This document shows positions 45,834 to 54,873 of a stretch of 64,000 nt of DNA, in pieces. The position numbers were made by a program, and so were the translations under genes. How positions within the stretch are numbered: position 1 is the stretch's first letter; the number at the start of each line of letters is the position of its first letter. Source of the stretch: Clostridia bacterium (GTDB lineage Bacteria > Bacillota > Clostridia > Christensenellales > Aristaeellaceae); NCBI GenBank assembly GCA_017524725.1, contig JAFXUZ010000093.1, positions 1 to 64,000 on the forward strand, written 5' to 3'. The notes beneath the pieces are model-generated. The model saw nothing but the letters and a program-made list of their open reading frames with translations. It was not told the origin of the DNA and did not search any database.

Positions 45834-46050
45834 TAAAGCGGCCCAGCCGTCCTTTGAGGAGCGGCTGAAGGCCCTGGACGGGATCGTGGCCCGGATGGAA
45901 GCGGGGGAAATGACCCTTCAGGAAAGCCTGGCAGCGTATGAGGAGGGCATGAAGCTGACGAAGGCTCTGAACGAGGAGCTGTCCCAGGCTGAAAAGCGCA
46001 TGCAGGAGCTTGCGGGCGGCATGATCGTGCCCATGGAGGACGCACCATGA
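45826..46050 (+). CDS. xseB: Exodeoxyribonuclease VII small subunit
   Basis: A 74-residue helical protein with the XseB signature SFEERLKALDGIVARMEAGE and LEESL-like MTLQESLAAYEEGMKL. The start is TTG 45826, fixed by AGGAGG about 7 bases upstream, and overlaps the xseA stop; its own stop overlaps the ispA ATG. These overlaps indicate translational coupling of the subunits. Confidence 0.93.
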   Translation: MTDKAAQPSFEERLKALDGIVARMEAGEMTLQESLAAYEEGMKLTKALNEELSQAEKRMQELAGGMIVPMEDAP

Positions 46051-46913
46051 CGAACACAGATTTTTACGGCATTTATAAGGCCATGTGTGAAAAAGCGCTG
46101 GAGGCTTATCCCTTCTCAGGTGCGCCGGAGACCTCTGTCAAAGCCATGAGGTACAGCCTGCTTGCCGGCGGAAAGCGCCTGAGGGGCGTCCTTGCACTGG
46201 GGGGATGCGTTTGCGCCGGCGGGAGGGCTGAGGATGCCCTGCCCGCTTCCTGCGCTGTGGAAATGGTCCACGCATATTCCCTGATCCACGACGACCTGCC
46301 TGCCATGGACAATGACACCCTCCGACGGGGCAAACCCACAAATCATGTTGTGTTCGGCGAGGCACAGGCGATCCTTGCGGGGGACGGCCTGCTGACCGAG
46401 GCGTTCGTAAGTCTTTCCTCCATTCCGGATCCGTCTTTGGCGGCAGCGTGCGTGTGCTGTCTGGCGGAAGCCTCCGGAAGCGCCGGAATGGTGGGCGGAC
46501 AGGTGATGGACATGGAAAAGCCCTCCGACGCAGGGGCCGAATGGCTTCGGGAAATGGAGAGGCGCAAGACGGGATGCCTGATCAGGGCGGCCGTGGAACT
46601 GGGCATGATCTGTGCCGGGGCAGATACGGATATGGTCCGCAGGGGAAGGGAGTACGGCACCCATCTTGGCGCGGCGTTCCAGGCAGTGGACGATATTCTT
46701 GACGTGACGGGCGACGAAAAGAGCATGGGAAAGAGCCTTGGGAAGGACAGGGACGAAAACAAGCTTACCGCGGTAACGCTTTTCGGCCTGGACGAAGCCG
46801 TGGACATGGCGCGCAGGGAAACCGCCCTGGCGGTGGAAGCGCTCCGAGGGCTGGGCCACGAAGCGGATTTCCTGCGGCAGACGGCTGAAAAGATGCTGAA
46901 ACGGGTCAATTGA
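46047..46913 (+). CDS. ispA: Farnesyl/geranyl diphosphate synthase
   Basis: A 288-residue short-chain trans-prenyltransferase that condenses IPP with DMAPP and GPP. The first aspartate-rich motif is LIHDDLPAMDND (residues ~84-95), the second is AVDDILDVTGDE (~216-227); GGKRLRG and GKPTNH are substrate-binding motifs. Length and the xseB-ispA arrangement fit IspA. Product length cannot be decided with certainty, although the small residues before the first motif fit C15. Confidence 0.94.
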   Translation: MTNTDFYGIYKAMCEKALEAYPFSGAPETSVKAMRYSLLAGGKRLRGVLALGGCVCAGGRAEDALPASCAVEMVHAYSLIHDDLPAMDNDTLRRGKPTNHVVFGEAQAILAGDGLLTEAFVSLSSIPDPSLAAACVCCLAEASGSAGMVGGQVMDMEKPSDAGAEWLREMERRKTGCLIRAAVELGMICAGADTDMVRRGREYGTHLGAAFQAVDDILDVTGDEKSMGKSLGKDRDENKLTAVTLFGLDEAVDMARRETALAVEALRGLGHEADFLRQTAEKMLKRVN

Positions 46914-46928
46914 AAGAGGACACGAAAA

Positions 46929-47372
46929 ATGGAATCACTGTGGGACAACCGCGTCATGATCTCCGCATTCGCAGCGTGGATGACGGCGCAGATGTTAAAA
47001 ACGCTGATCTACAGGATCCTGTACAAGCGCTTTGACAAGGAGCGTATTTTCGGCAGCGGGGGCATGCCGTCCTCGCATACCGCTACGGTGATCGCCCTGA
47101 CGGTCTCGGTGGGGATCCGGGAGGGCTTTGCATGCAGCATGTTCGCCGTCTGCGCGGTCTTCTCCATGGTGGTCATTTATGACGCCCTGGGCGTCAGGAG
47201 GGAGACGGGCCGTCAGGGGGAGGTCATCAACCGGATCATCAGGGAATTCCTTTTGGATGGCAAGCCCATCTCCGAGGAAAACATGAAAACGCTGGTGGGC
47301 CATACGCCTTTGGAGGTCCTGGGGGGCGTCATCGTCGGGCTCGGTATTTCGCTTCTGTTTATGCTTTTATAA
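46929..47372 (+). CDS. Divergent PAP2-family membrane protein (DivPAP)
   Basis: A 147-residue membrane protein of the DUF212/DivPAP family. It shows AAWMTAQMLKTLIY, then the signature GSGGMPSSHTATVIALTVS with the Ser-His pair of PAP2-like phosphatases, YDALGVRRETGRQGEVINRI, and a C-terminal LVGHTPLEVLGGVIVGLGIS. About four helices are present. Family members are thought to be lipid phosphatase-like; position after ispA suggests an isoprenoid-diphosphate link, which is inference. AAAGAGG precedes the start. Confidence 0.88.
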   Translation: MESLWDNRVMISAFAAWMTAQMLKTLIYRILYKRFDKERIFGSGGMPSSHTATVIALTVSVGIREGFACSMFAVCAVFSMVVIYDALGVRRETGRQGEVINRIIREFLLDGKPISEENMKTLVGHTPLEVLGGVIVGLGISLLFMLL

Positions 47373-47387
47373 GGGAGGTTTCATACA

Positions 47388-47960
47388 ATGAACGATCAAT
47401 TCCATGAAGAAGTGGTAACGCAGAAAAAACAGGGCTTCCAGACAGTAACGCTCCTTGTGGCAAACGTGATGATGATCATCATGGCCTTCATGGGGATTTT
47501 CGGGCTTCAGGCCCTGATGAGGGTGGTCTCGGCGATGTTCGCCGGACAGGCTTCCGCGGCGGATATCATCTTTCCCCTGGTCATGTTCCTTGCGGGCGGA
47601 GGTCTTGCGGTCCTTCTGTTCCTGAAAAAAGATGAGATCCGCACGGAATACGAATATACCATTACCAACGCTTCCCTGGATTTCGCCAAAGTGTTCAACA
47701 ATAAAAAGCGCAAGGCCCTGGGCACCATGAACCTGAAAAACATCGAAGCCTGCGGTAAGGTTTCTTCCGGCAGCTTTCACAGGTATATCTCCATGCCCCA
47801 GATCAAGCGGAGCAACTGGTTCCTGAACAGGGATGCGGATCTTTTTTACCTGTATTACACCAAAAACAGTGAAAAACGGATCATCATCATCGAGCCCAGC
47901 GACGAACTGACGGAGATGATCCGCCGCGTAGTCATGCCCGGCGTATACCAGACGAATTGA
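47388..47960 (+). CDS. Membrane protein of unknown function, DUF6106-like
   Basis: The 190-residue product starts MNDQFHEEVVTQKK, has two helices (residues ~21-45 and ~62-82), and then a soluble beta-rich part with YEYTITNASLDFAKVFNNKK, KRKALGTMNLKNIEAC and LYYTKNSEKRIIIIEPSDE. This layout resembles the clostridial DUF6106 proteins. AGGGAGG precedes the ATG. It is placed between the DivPAP gene and nifS with gaps of 15 and 9 bases, so it is co-transcribed. Confidence 0.65.
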   Translation: MNDQFHEEVVTQKKQGFQTVTLLVANVMMIIMAFMGIFGLQALMRVVSAMFAGQASAADIIFPLVMFLAGGGLAVLLFLKKDEIRTEYEYTITNASLDFAKVFNNKKRKALGTMNLKNIEACGKVSSGSFHRYISMPQIKRSNWFLNRDADLFYLYYTKNSEKRIIIIEPSDELTEMIRRVVMPGVYQTN

Positions 47961-47969
47961 GGCAATGGA

Positions 47970-49103
47970 ATGATCTATCTTGACAACAGCGCCACCACCA
48001 GGGTGTGCGCCGAAGCCGTCGAGCGGATGGACAGGTGCATGCGCGAAGGATATTTCAATCCATCGGCGCTGTACGGCCCGTCACTTGAGGTGAAAGAGGA
48101 GATGCGTAAGATACGCGAAAAGATCGCGCTTCTCGTACACTGCAGCGGCGGCAGGACGATTTTTGTATCCGGGGGGACCGAGGCCGACAACCTGGCGGTG
48201 CTGGGCCTGACTGCATCTTTCCGGGACGGAAGGATCCTGTATTCCGCCGGTGAACACCCGGCGGTAAAGGAAGCCTGCAAGGCCGTGAAGGGGCTTGCGG
48301 CCGAGGAGATCCCCTATGACGGTCATGGAATGGTGGACCTTGAAAGGCTGGAAAAAATGCTGGGCGATGATGTCCGGCTGATCGCGGTGATGCAGGTCAA
48401 CAACGAAAGCGGGGCCGTCCAGCCGCTCAGCGAGATCGGCAGGTTGAAGGAACGGCTTTGTCCCCGGGCTTTTTTTCATGTGGACGGCGTGCAGGGGTTT
48501 TTGCGCATCCCGGCGGACATGAAGGCCTGGCATGCGGACAGCTATGCCCTGTCTGCCCATAAGATCCGTGGGCCCAAAGGCTGCGGCGCCCTGGTCGTTT
48601 CGTCCGGGACGCGGCTTGCCCCGCGGATGCTGGGCGGAGGACAGGAAGGGACGATCCGGTCCGGCACCGAGAACACCCCCGGCATCCTGGGCATGGGCGC
48701 CGCCATTGACGCGTGGCCCGGAGCGGATGGACTGCGTGAAATGAAGGAAGCGCTGTTCCGCGGACTGAAGGAGTCGGTGCCCTCCGTTGAGGTCAACGGC
48801 CCCGATCCGATGGGTCCGGATTCCGCTCCGCATATCCTGAACGTGTCCCTTGAACCGGTCAGGAGCGAGACCATGCTCCATGCCCTGGAGGGCTGCGGGA
48901 TCCTCATCGGTATCGGCTCAGCATGCGCCTCCAACAAACAGCGCGTCTCCGAGGGCCTCAGGGCCATGGGGATCAGCCGTCCAAGGGCGGAATCGGCGCT
49001 GCGGTTCAGCCTGGGTCCGGACAACCGTCCGGAAGAAATGGCGGAAACGGTGCGGCGTGTCAGGGAACAGTACGATTTTCTGTCCCCTTATACCAGAAGA
49101 TAA
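47970..49103 (+). CDS. Cysteine desulfurase, NifS/IscS-like
   Basis: A 377-residue PLP enzyme that removes sulfur from cysteine. Motifs: N-terminal IYLDNSATTRVCAEAVERM, ATEH-like AGEHPAVKEAC (residues ~92-102), the HVDGVQGF cofactor Asp-Gln, the PLP lysine in LSAHKIRGPKGCGALVV (~190-206), and the active Cys in GIGSACASNK (~311-320). The gene is followed 17 bases later by thiI. This NifS-type partner probably supplies persulfide for 4-thiouridine in tRNA, as in Bacillus NifZ-ThiI. Confidence 0.92.
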   Translation: MIYLDNSATTRVCAEAVERMDRCMREGYFNPSALYGPSLEVKEEMRKIREKIALLVHCSGGRTIFVSGGTEADNLAVLGLTASFRDGRILYSAGEHPAVKEACKAVKGLAAEEIPYDGHGMVDLERLEKMLGDDVRLIAVMQVNNESGAVQPLSEIGRLKERLCPRAFFHVDGVQGFLRIPADMKAWHADSYALSAHKIRGPKGCGALVVSSGTRLAPRMLGGGQEGTIRSGTENTPGILGMGAAIDAWPGADGLREMKEALFRGLKESVPSVEVNGPDPMGPDSAPHILNVSLEPVRSETMLHALEGCGILIGIGSACASNKQRVSEGLRAMGISRPRAESALRFSLGPDNRPEEMAETVRRVREQYDFLSPYTRR

Positions 49104-49120
49104 AAAAGGACGTCGATCAT

Positions 49121-50269
49121 ATGCAGAAACTGCTGCTTGTGCGTTACGGAGAGATCTATCTAAAGGGCCAGAACCGGCCCTATTTCCTGAAGACGCTGGT
49201 CTCCAGGGTCCGCGAGGCGGTCCGGGATATCGGCGGGAATGTCTGGCTGCACGACGCCAGGATCTTTGTCAGCGGCGTGGAGGACATGGACGAGTGTATC
49301 CGCCGGGTGCGCCGGGTGTTCGGCGTGCATTCGGTATGCCCGGCGCTGGCGCTGGAAAAGGATGATTTTGATCTGCTGCTCTGCACCGCCGCCGAAATGA
49401 TGGAAGGACTCGAGGGTACCTTCAAGGTGGAAGCGCGCCGGTCAGACAAGCATTATTTCCTGGATTCACCGGCGATCAACGCAAGGGTGGGCGAATACGT
49501 CCTGGAAAACAGCTGCGGAAGGCTGAAGGTGGACGTCAAAAAGCCGGAGCATGTTTTGAGCGTGGAGATCCGGGACAAGGCATACCTCTATTCCCGGGTG
49601 ATCCCGGCAGTGGGCGGAATGCCGGTAGGGACCGGCGGACGCGCCGCGCTGCTCCTTTCCGGCGGCATCGACAGCCCTGTGGCGGGATATATGATCGCCA
49701 AACGGGGCGTGGAGCTGGTGGCGGTGCATTACTATTCCTTTCCGTATACCGGCCCTCAGGCGAGGCAGAAGGTACTGGACCTGGCGCAGATCCTGTCTGG
49801 CTATACCTGCGGCATGCGGGTGTATGTGGTTCCTTTTACCCGCATCCAGATGGAGATCCACGCCAAGTGTCCCGATGACTATACCACGCTGATCATGCGC
49901 AGGTATATGATGCGCATTGCCGAGATCATCGCCCGCAGGGAAGGCGCCATGGCCCTGGTTACCGGGGAAAGCATCGGACAGGTGGCCAGCCAGACCATGG
50001 AGGCCCTGAACGCCACGGACCAGGTGGTGGATATGCCGGTCTTCCGCCCGGTGATCGGGTTTGACAAGATCGATATCATCCGCGAGGCGGAAGAGATCGG
50101 CACGTATGAAACATCGTGCCTGCCCTATGAGGACTGCTGCACCGTGTTCACCCCCAGGCATCCGGCCACAAGACCGAAAATGGAAAAGATCCTGGCGGGG
50201 GAGGAGCTCCTTGCCCAGGAGGAACTGATCGAAGAGGCGGTCAGGGAAGCCGAGGTCATTGACCTTTGA
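49121..50269 (+). CDS. thiI: tRNA 4-thiouridine synthase ThiI
   Basis: Start at ATG 49121 (MQKLLLVRYGEIYLKG), 382 residues. Residues 1-60 form the N-terminal ferredoxin-like domain, ~60-165 the THUMP domain (FKVEARRSDKHY), and ~175-382 the PP-loop AANH domain with LLLSGGIDSPVAGYMIAKRG in split form around residue 183. The C-terminal rhodanese domain of the Escherichia protein is absent, so sulfur must come directly from the adjacent desulfurase. It thiolates U8 of tRNA; a role in thiamine cannot be inferred. Confidence 0.94.
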   Translation: MQKLLLVRYGEIYLKGQNRPYFLKTLVSRVREAVRDIGGNVWLHDARIFVSGVEDMDECIRRVRRVFGVHSVCPALALEKDDFDLLLCTAAEMMEGLEGTFKVEARRSDKHYFLDSPAINARVGEYVLENSCGRLKVDVKKPEHVLSVEIRDKAYLYSRVIPAVGGMPVGTGGRAALLLSGGIDSPVAGYMIAKRGVELVAVHYYSFPYTGPQARQKVLDLAQILSGYTCGMRVYVVPFTRIQMEIHAKCPDDYTTLIMRRYMMRIAEIIARREGAMALVTGESIGQVASQTMEALNATDQVVDMPVFRPVIGFDKIDIIREAEEIGTYETSCLPYEDCCTVFTPRHPATRPKMEKILAGEELLAQEELIEEAVREAEVIDL

Positions 50270-50329
50270 TTTTCCCGGCAGGGGAGACGGGGAACGAAGA
50301 AACGGAAACGATAAACAGGAGGAATCGGC

Positions 50330-51841
50330 ATGAAGCGTCTGATTTTGCTGTTACTGATCCTGGCCTGCCTGGCCTCCGCGTGCCTTCTGTCCGCCGGGGC
50401 GGAGGGGGGGGACTATGTACTGGCGGGGTATGATCCCACCCAGTACCGTTCCTGGCCCGAGAACGCGTTCTTCGCTTCCATGGAAGAGCTGACCGGCGTG
50501 CGTTTTGAACTGAAGCAGTATACCGCCATTTCCTCCTGGGAAGAGGCAAAGGCCTCCTATACCGCCGGAGGGGATATGCCCGACGTGCTGTTCAAGGCCC
50601 AGCTGAGCGGCTACGAATGCGCGGAAATGCTGGATAAGGGCGTCCTTGTGGACCTGAAACCTTATCTTGAGACGCACTGCCCCCATTTCTGGGCCATGGT
50701 CCGGGAGGATGACTCCATCCTGGATGCCATCACCCTGCCGGACGGTCGTATCGCGGCGCTGCCCTATATCAGCGAGACCCCAACCCAGAACGTTATGTGG
50801 ATCAACAAAAAGTTCCTGGCCCGGACAGGGAAAGCAGCCCCGACCACATGGGATGAAATGACGGAAGTCCTCAGGGCCTTCCGGGATATGGATGCCAACA
50901 GCAACGGTGACCCGAACGACGAGATCCCGATGGGATTTCTTGGGCCATACGATCTTAAATACCTTGGACACGCATTCGGCCTGATCGCCAATGATTACAA
51001 TCTGTATGTTACGGACAGCGGTGAAGTGCGTTATATGCCCGCAGAAGAACGCTTTATGCTGCTTATGGCCGGGCTGAGGGAATGGTATAAGGAAGGGCTG
51101 CTTGATCCCGCCGGGTTCACGTCATCGGATATGCTGCGCGCCGTCACCGACGCAAATAAGCCACAGCGCTACGGCGTCGTCTTTGCTCCGATGGTCACGA
51201 CGCTGTTCCCGTCGGAGTGGCTGGAGGACTATGCCTGCCTGATGCCCCTCCAATGGGAGGGCGAGGCCTGCTACAGGGACGTGGGCCTGCACATCGTCCG
51301 CGGCACTTTCGCAGTGACCACGCACTGCCAGGACGTGGGCGAAGTCCTGGAATGGGTGGATATGATGTATTCCGAGGAGGGCAGCGTCCTGGCCGCTGTA
51401 GGTAAAAGGAATTCGGATTATGTGGTCGACGGTGACGGTTCATGGCGGCTGACGGAATCGGCCAAGAGCGATTCCTATTACACCGTTTCCCACACCATTA
51501 CCTCCGGGGCTGAGATCCCGGGATATTCCGCAGAGGAATTCAACGCAAGGTTCAACGACTCGGGTCTGAAGACGATGCTGGACGCGCTTCATGCGTTCAA
51601 CGAAAAATGCAGACTTCCCTTCCCGTACCTGTACCTGACACGGGAGGAGAGCACAAAGATCACATCGCTGCAGGAGAAACTGGGCTATTTTGTGGATATG
51701 CAGATCGCCAGGTGGGTCCTGGGCGAGGAGGAGATCACTGCCGGAAGCGGGGAAAATTTCATTTCCGCCCTGAAGGAAGCCGGACTGGATGAATTCCTGG
51801 CCCTGTGGCAGGGCATTTATGACGCACAGGAGGGCAGATAA
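50330..51841 (+). CDS. Extracellular solute-binding protein, orphan
   Basis: The 503-residue protein begins with a signal peptide (MKRLILLLLILACLASAC) containing cysteines at 13 and 18; C18 after ASA is a weak lipobox. The mature part is a family 1 type sugar/oligosaccharide-binding protein: SWEEAKASYTAGGDMPDVLF, LVDLKPYLE, LPYISETPTQNVMWINKKF, TWDEMTEVLRAFRDMDANSN and a calcium-like DANSNGDPNDEI stretch. No permease or ATPase gene is adjacent. It is only 1 base before the galactokinase-family gene and is preceded by AGGAGG, so the two are likely co-transcribed and may relate to the same sugar. Confidence 0.82.
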   Translation: MKRLILLLLILACLASACLLSAGAEGGDYVLAGYDPTQYRSWPENAFFASMEELTGVRFELKQYTAISSWEEAKASYTAGGDMPDVLFKAQLSGYECAEMLDKGVLVDLKPYLETHCPHFWAMVREDDSILDAITLPDGRIAALPYISETPTQNVMWINKKFLARTGKAAPTTWDEMTEVLRAFRDMDANSNGDPNDEIPMGFLGPYDLKYLGHAFGLIANDYNLYVTDSGEVRYMPAEERFMLLMAGLREWYKEGLLDPAGFTSSDMLRAVTDANKPQRYGVVFAPMVTTLFPSEWLEDYACLMPLQWEGEACYRDVGLHIVRGTFAVTTHCQDVGEVLEWVDMMYSEEGSVLAAVGKRNSDYVVDGDGSWRLTESAKSDSYYTVSHTITSGAEIPGYSAEEFNARFNDSGLKTMLDALHAFNEKCRLPFPYLYLTREESTKITSLQEKLGYFVDMQIARWVLGEEEITAGSGENFISALKEAGLDEFLALWQGIYDAQEGR

Positions 51842-51842
51842 C

Positions 51843-53132
51843 ATGGATAACTACAATTCGATGCTTTCGCTCCTTTCGACCGGTGAAGCGCTGGAAAGGC
51901 TGAAGACGCTTTACGGGAACCGCGAGGAAGAACTGAAACGGCAGGTCACCCGGTACGCGGAGCTTGTGAAAAAACACGAGGAACTGTTTCATTCCTCAGG
52001 CAGGATCCTGATGGTCAGCGCTCCCGGCAGGATAGAGATCGCCGGCAACCACACTGACCACAACAACGGCAAGGTCCTGGCGGCGGCGGTCAGCCTGGAC
52101 TGCCTTGCGGCGGTCAGCCCCAGGCAGGATATGAAGGTCAGGGTGTATTCCGAGGGCTTTTCCCCTGTGGAGATGGACCTGACGGACACTTCGGTCCGCG
52201 AGGCGGACAAAGGGACCAGCGCTTCCCTGATCCGTGGAGTTGCGGCCGGGATGAAGGAAAACGGAATGAAGATCGGCGGCTTTGACGCCGTGGTGACCAG
52301 CGATGTGGTGACCGGAAGCGGGCTTTCCTCTTCCGCTGCCTACGAGGTGATGATTGCCCAGATCCTGGATGCGCTGTATAACGGCCGTACGCTGGATCCC
52401 ATCCTCCGCGCCAGGATCGCCCAGTACGCGGAGAACGTTCACTTTGGGAAACCTTCCGGTCTGATGGACCAGATGGCATCTTCCGTCGGCGGCATGGTGA
52501 CCATCGATTTTAAAGACGATCCCCGGGTAGAAGGCCTTCCGTTCCGCTTTTCGAACAGCGGATACGATATCGTGGTGGTCAATACCGGCTCCAGCCACGA
52601 CAACCTGACCGATGAATACGCTTCCATCCGCATCGAGATGAACGAGGTGGCCGCGTTCTTCGGCAAGTCCGTCCTCCGCCAGGTAGAGCCCGGGGATGTG
52701 TGGCAGAACCTGAAAGCGCTGAGCGAACGCCTGGGCGAGCGTCCGGTGCTGCGGGCGATCCATTATTTCAATGAAAACGAACGGGTCGGCAAACTGGTCG
52801 ATGACGTGAAGAACAACGATGTCGAACGTGTCCTGGAAGGGATGATCGCCTCCGGCGATTCCAGCCAGAAACTTCTGCAGAACGTTTATGTGGTGGGCAG
52901 GAGCCAGCCGATGACCCTCGCGCTGACCCTTGCCGAGAGCATGCTCAAAGGCAAAGGGGCTTGGCGGGTGCACGGCGGCGGTTTTGCCGGCACCACGCTG
53001 AATGTGGTGCCCCGGGATATGACGGAAGAGTTTACCCGGCGGATGAACGCCGTGTTTGGCGACCATGCCTGCTTCATTCTGGACGTAAGGCCCGAGGGCG
53101 GCACCGTAGCGCTGGAAAGCCGGGAGATGTGA
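51843..53132 (+). CDS. Galactokinase-family GHMP kinase
   Basis: The ATG at 51843 lies directly after the stop of the previous gene, with AGGAGG inside its end. The 429-residue protein has an N-terminal helical extension of ~55 residues, then the galactokinase signature as APGRIEIAGNHTDHNNG (canonical GEHTDYN), the GHMP ATP motif GSGLSSSAAYEV, and the C-terminal motif RVHGGGFAGTTLNVV. The changes Glu to Asn and Tyr to His in the sugar-binding signature make galactose possible but unproven. The tsaE start overlaps its stop. Confidence 0.85.
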   Translation: MDNYNSMLSLLSTGEALERLKTLYGNREEELKRQVTRYAELVKKHEELFHSSGRILMVSAPGRIEIAGNHTDHNNGKVLAAAVSLDCLAAVSPRQDMKVRVYSEGFSPVEMDLTDTSVREADKGTSASLIRGVAAGMKENGMKIGGFDAVVTSDVVTGSGLSSSAAYEVMIAQILDALYNGRTLDPILRARIAQYAENVHFGKPSGLMDQMASSVGGMVTIDFKDDPRVEGLPFRFSNSGYDIVVVNTGSSHDNLTDEYASIRIEMNEVAAFFGKSVLRQVEPGDVWQNLKALSERLGERPVLRAIHYFNENERVGKLVDDVKNNDVERVLEGMIASGDSSQKLLQNVYVVGRSQPMTLALTLAESMLKGKGAWRVHGGGFAGTTLNVVPRDMTEEFTRRMNAVFGDHACFILDVRPEGGTVALESREM

Positions 53133-53653
53133 TGGAGACTGCTCCTGTGACTTTGACCGCGCCTACACCGGAAGCGACCCGGGAGATCGCCCGCCGGCTC
53201 AGCGAAGGCCTCAGGGATGGGGATACCGTCGTCCTGATGGGAGGCCTTGGCGCCGGGAAAAGCGAATTCGCCCGGGGGATCGCCCGGGGGCTGGGGTATG
53301 ACGGCCCCATTCCGAGCCCGTCCTTTACTATCCTTAACGAATACGAGGGAGGAAGGCTGGCCCTGCATCATTTTGACTGGTACCGCATTGCGGACAGCGG
53401 GGAGCTGTATGAGAGCGGGCTGGACGAATATATCGGGGGCGTCGGCGTATGCGTCATCGAATGGAGCGAAAGGGCTCCGGACATCCTGCCGGAGGACCGC
53501 ATCGTCGTTACCCTGACCCCAATGGATAACGACGTGCGATCGATCCGGCTGGAAGCGCACGGGGACCTCCGCCTGCCGGACAGCCTGGTGTGCGCCGCAG
53601 ACGGTGCTTCCTGCGATGACGAAGGGTCCGCGGAGAAAAAACTGCAAGAATGA
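53132..53653 (+). CDS. tsaE: tRNA t6A modification ATPase TsaE
   Basis: Start ATG 53132 overlaps the preceding stop (TGATG). The 173-residue P-loop protein has Walker A GGLGAGKSEFARGIARGLG (usual end is KTT, here KSE), the PSPSFTILNEY motif and HFDWYRI; the conserved W-x-E is IEWSERAPDILP. It drives the TsaBDE cycle in N6-threonylcarbamoyladenosine synthesis. A ~30-residue C-terminal tail follows. tsaB and rimI come next; tsaD is not in this window. Confidence 0.93.
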   Translation: METAPVTLTAPTPEATREIARRLSEGLRDGDTVVLMGGLGAGKSEFARGIARGLGYDGPIPSPSFTILNEYEGGRLALHHFDWYRIADSGELYESGLDEYIGGVGVCVIEWSERAPDILPEDRIVVTLTPMDNDVRSIRLEAHGDLRLPDSLVCAADGASCDDEGSAEKKLQE

Positions 53654-53674
53654 GCAAGGGTTGGGATTAAGACA

Positions 53675-54367
53675 ATGGTCCTTCTGGCTATGGATACCTC
53701 GGGCCCCGTATGCGGGACCGCCCTGATGGAGGACGGTGAGATCCGGTACGAGGCAGTGGTCAAAAACAATTTTACCCATTCCCGCAACCTGATGCCCATG
53801 GTGGAGGAGGCCTGCCTCAGGAGCGGTGTCCCCATCGACGGGGTGGACATGTTTGCGTGTACGGTCGGGCCCGGTTCTTTCACGGGGGTCAGGCTCGGTG
53901 TGGAGGCCGCCAAGGCCCTGGGCCACGCTCTTTCAAGGCGTGTGATCCCCGTGGACGCACTGGAAGCCTTTGCCGAAGGGCACCGTGGGTTTGACGGGCT
54001 GATCCTTCCGATGCAGGACGCCCGTGCAAAGCAGGTGTATGCCGCGCTGTTCGAGGGCGGGACACTCAAACGCCTGACCGACGATATGCCCGTTCCCCTG
54101 GAGGAGATCCTGGATATGGCGGCCGCGGACGGCAGGAAGGTGCTTGTGACGGGCGATGGGGCGGCTGTGCATCGCGATGCGGTGCTTTCATATGGAAAGC
54201 TTGCTTCCCGCGTGACCGCCGCGGGACCGGCGGACATCTATCTGCGTCCGGCGTGCGTAGCGGTCTGCGCCTTCGGGCACATGGAAAAAGCGCTGGACTG
54301 GCGGGACCTGGAGCCCCTTTACCTGCGTCCTCCCCAGGCGGAAAGACAGAAAAACCTAAAGGAATAA
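53675..54367 (+). CDS. tsaB: tRNA t6A modification protein TsaB
   Basis: A 230-residue ASKHA-fold partner of TsaD. The N-terminal motif is LLAMDTSGPVCGTALM. Others are HSRNLMPMVEEAC, the TsaB signature GPGSFTGVRLGVEAAKALGH (~residues 68-87) and PMQDARAKQVYAALF. It lacks the metal-binding histidines of TsaD, as expected. It begins 21 bases after tsaE and is followed 5 bases later by rimI. Confidence 0.94.
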   Translation: MVLLAMDTSGPVCGTALMEDGEIRYEAVVKNNFTHSRNLMPMVEEACLRSGVPIDGVDMFACTVGPGSFTGVRLGVEAAKALGHALSRRVIPVDALEAFAEGHRGFDGLILPMQDARAKQVYAALFEGGTLKRLTDDMPVPLEEILDMAAADGRKVLVTGDGAAVHRDAVLSYGKLASRVTAAGPADIYLRPACVAVCAFGHMEKALDWRDLEPLYLRPPQAERQKNLKE

Positions 54368-54372
54368 AATTC

Positions 54373-54873
54373 ATGAGCGATCTGATCATCCGGAGGATGC
54401 GCCTTGAGGACTGTACACAGGTCCATGGGATCGAGAAAACGGTGTTCCCGACCCCCTGGTCGCTTCGGGATTTTGAAAAGGAGATGACCGTCAACCGGTG
54501 CGCCAGGTACCTGGTGGCGGAGGAGGACGGAAGGATCGTGGGCTTTGCCGGGGCATGGATGATCCTGGACGAAAGCCACATGACGAACATCGCCGTGCTT
54601 CCGGAATACCGGGGCCGGGGGATCGGCAGACGCCTGATGGAGGCGCTGATGCAGTACGCCTCCAACCTGGGGGTCTCCTATATGACCCTGGAGGTACGCG
54701 CCGGCAATGAAAAAGCCCAGGCGCTTTACGCTTCCCTGGGCTTTATTCGGGTCTCGGTAAGGAAAAAATATTATGAGGACAACGGCGAGGACGGATTCCT
54801 TATGGTCGCGGACCGCCTGCCTCCGCCCGAGGATGATTTTGAAGAGGATGAGACCGTCCGGGAGGTCACCTGA
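54373..54873 (+). CDS. rimI: Ribosomal protein S18-alanine N-acetyltransferase
   Basis: Start ATG 54373 (MSDLIIRRMRLED), 166 residues. A GNAT enzyme with the acetyl-CoA motif IAVLPEYRGRGIGRRLMEAL and the RimI end VRAGNEKAQALYASLGFIR, VRKKYYEDNGEDGFLM. The tsaE-tsaB-rimI order is the standard one. A short acidic tail ends the protein. The gene is convergent with the NAD(P)HX repair gene, and the two overlap by 8 bases at their 3' ends. Confidence 0.92.
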   Translation: MSDLIIRRMRLEDCTQVHGIEKTVFPTPWSLRDFEKEMTVNRCARYLVAEEDGRIVGFAGAWMILDESHMTNIAVLPEYRGRGIGRRLMEALMQYASNLGVSYMTLEVRAGNEKAQALYASLGFIRVSVRKKYYEDNGEDGFLMVADRLPPPEDDFEEDETVREVT

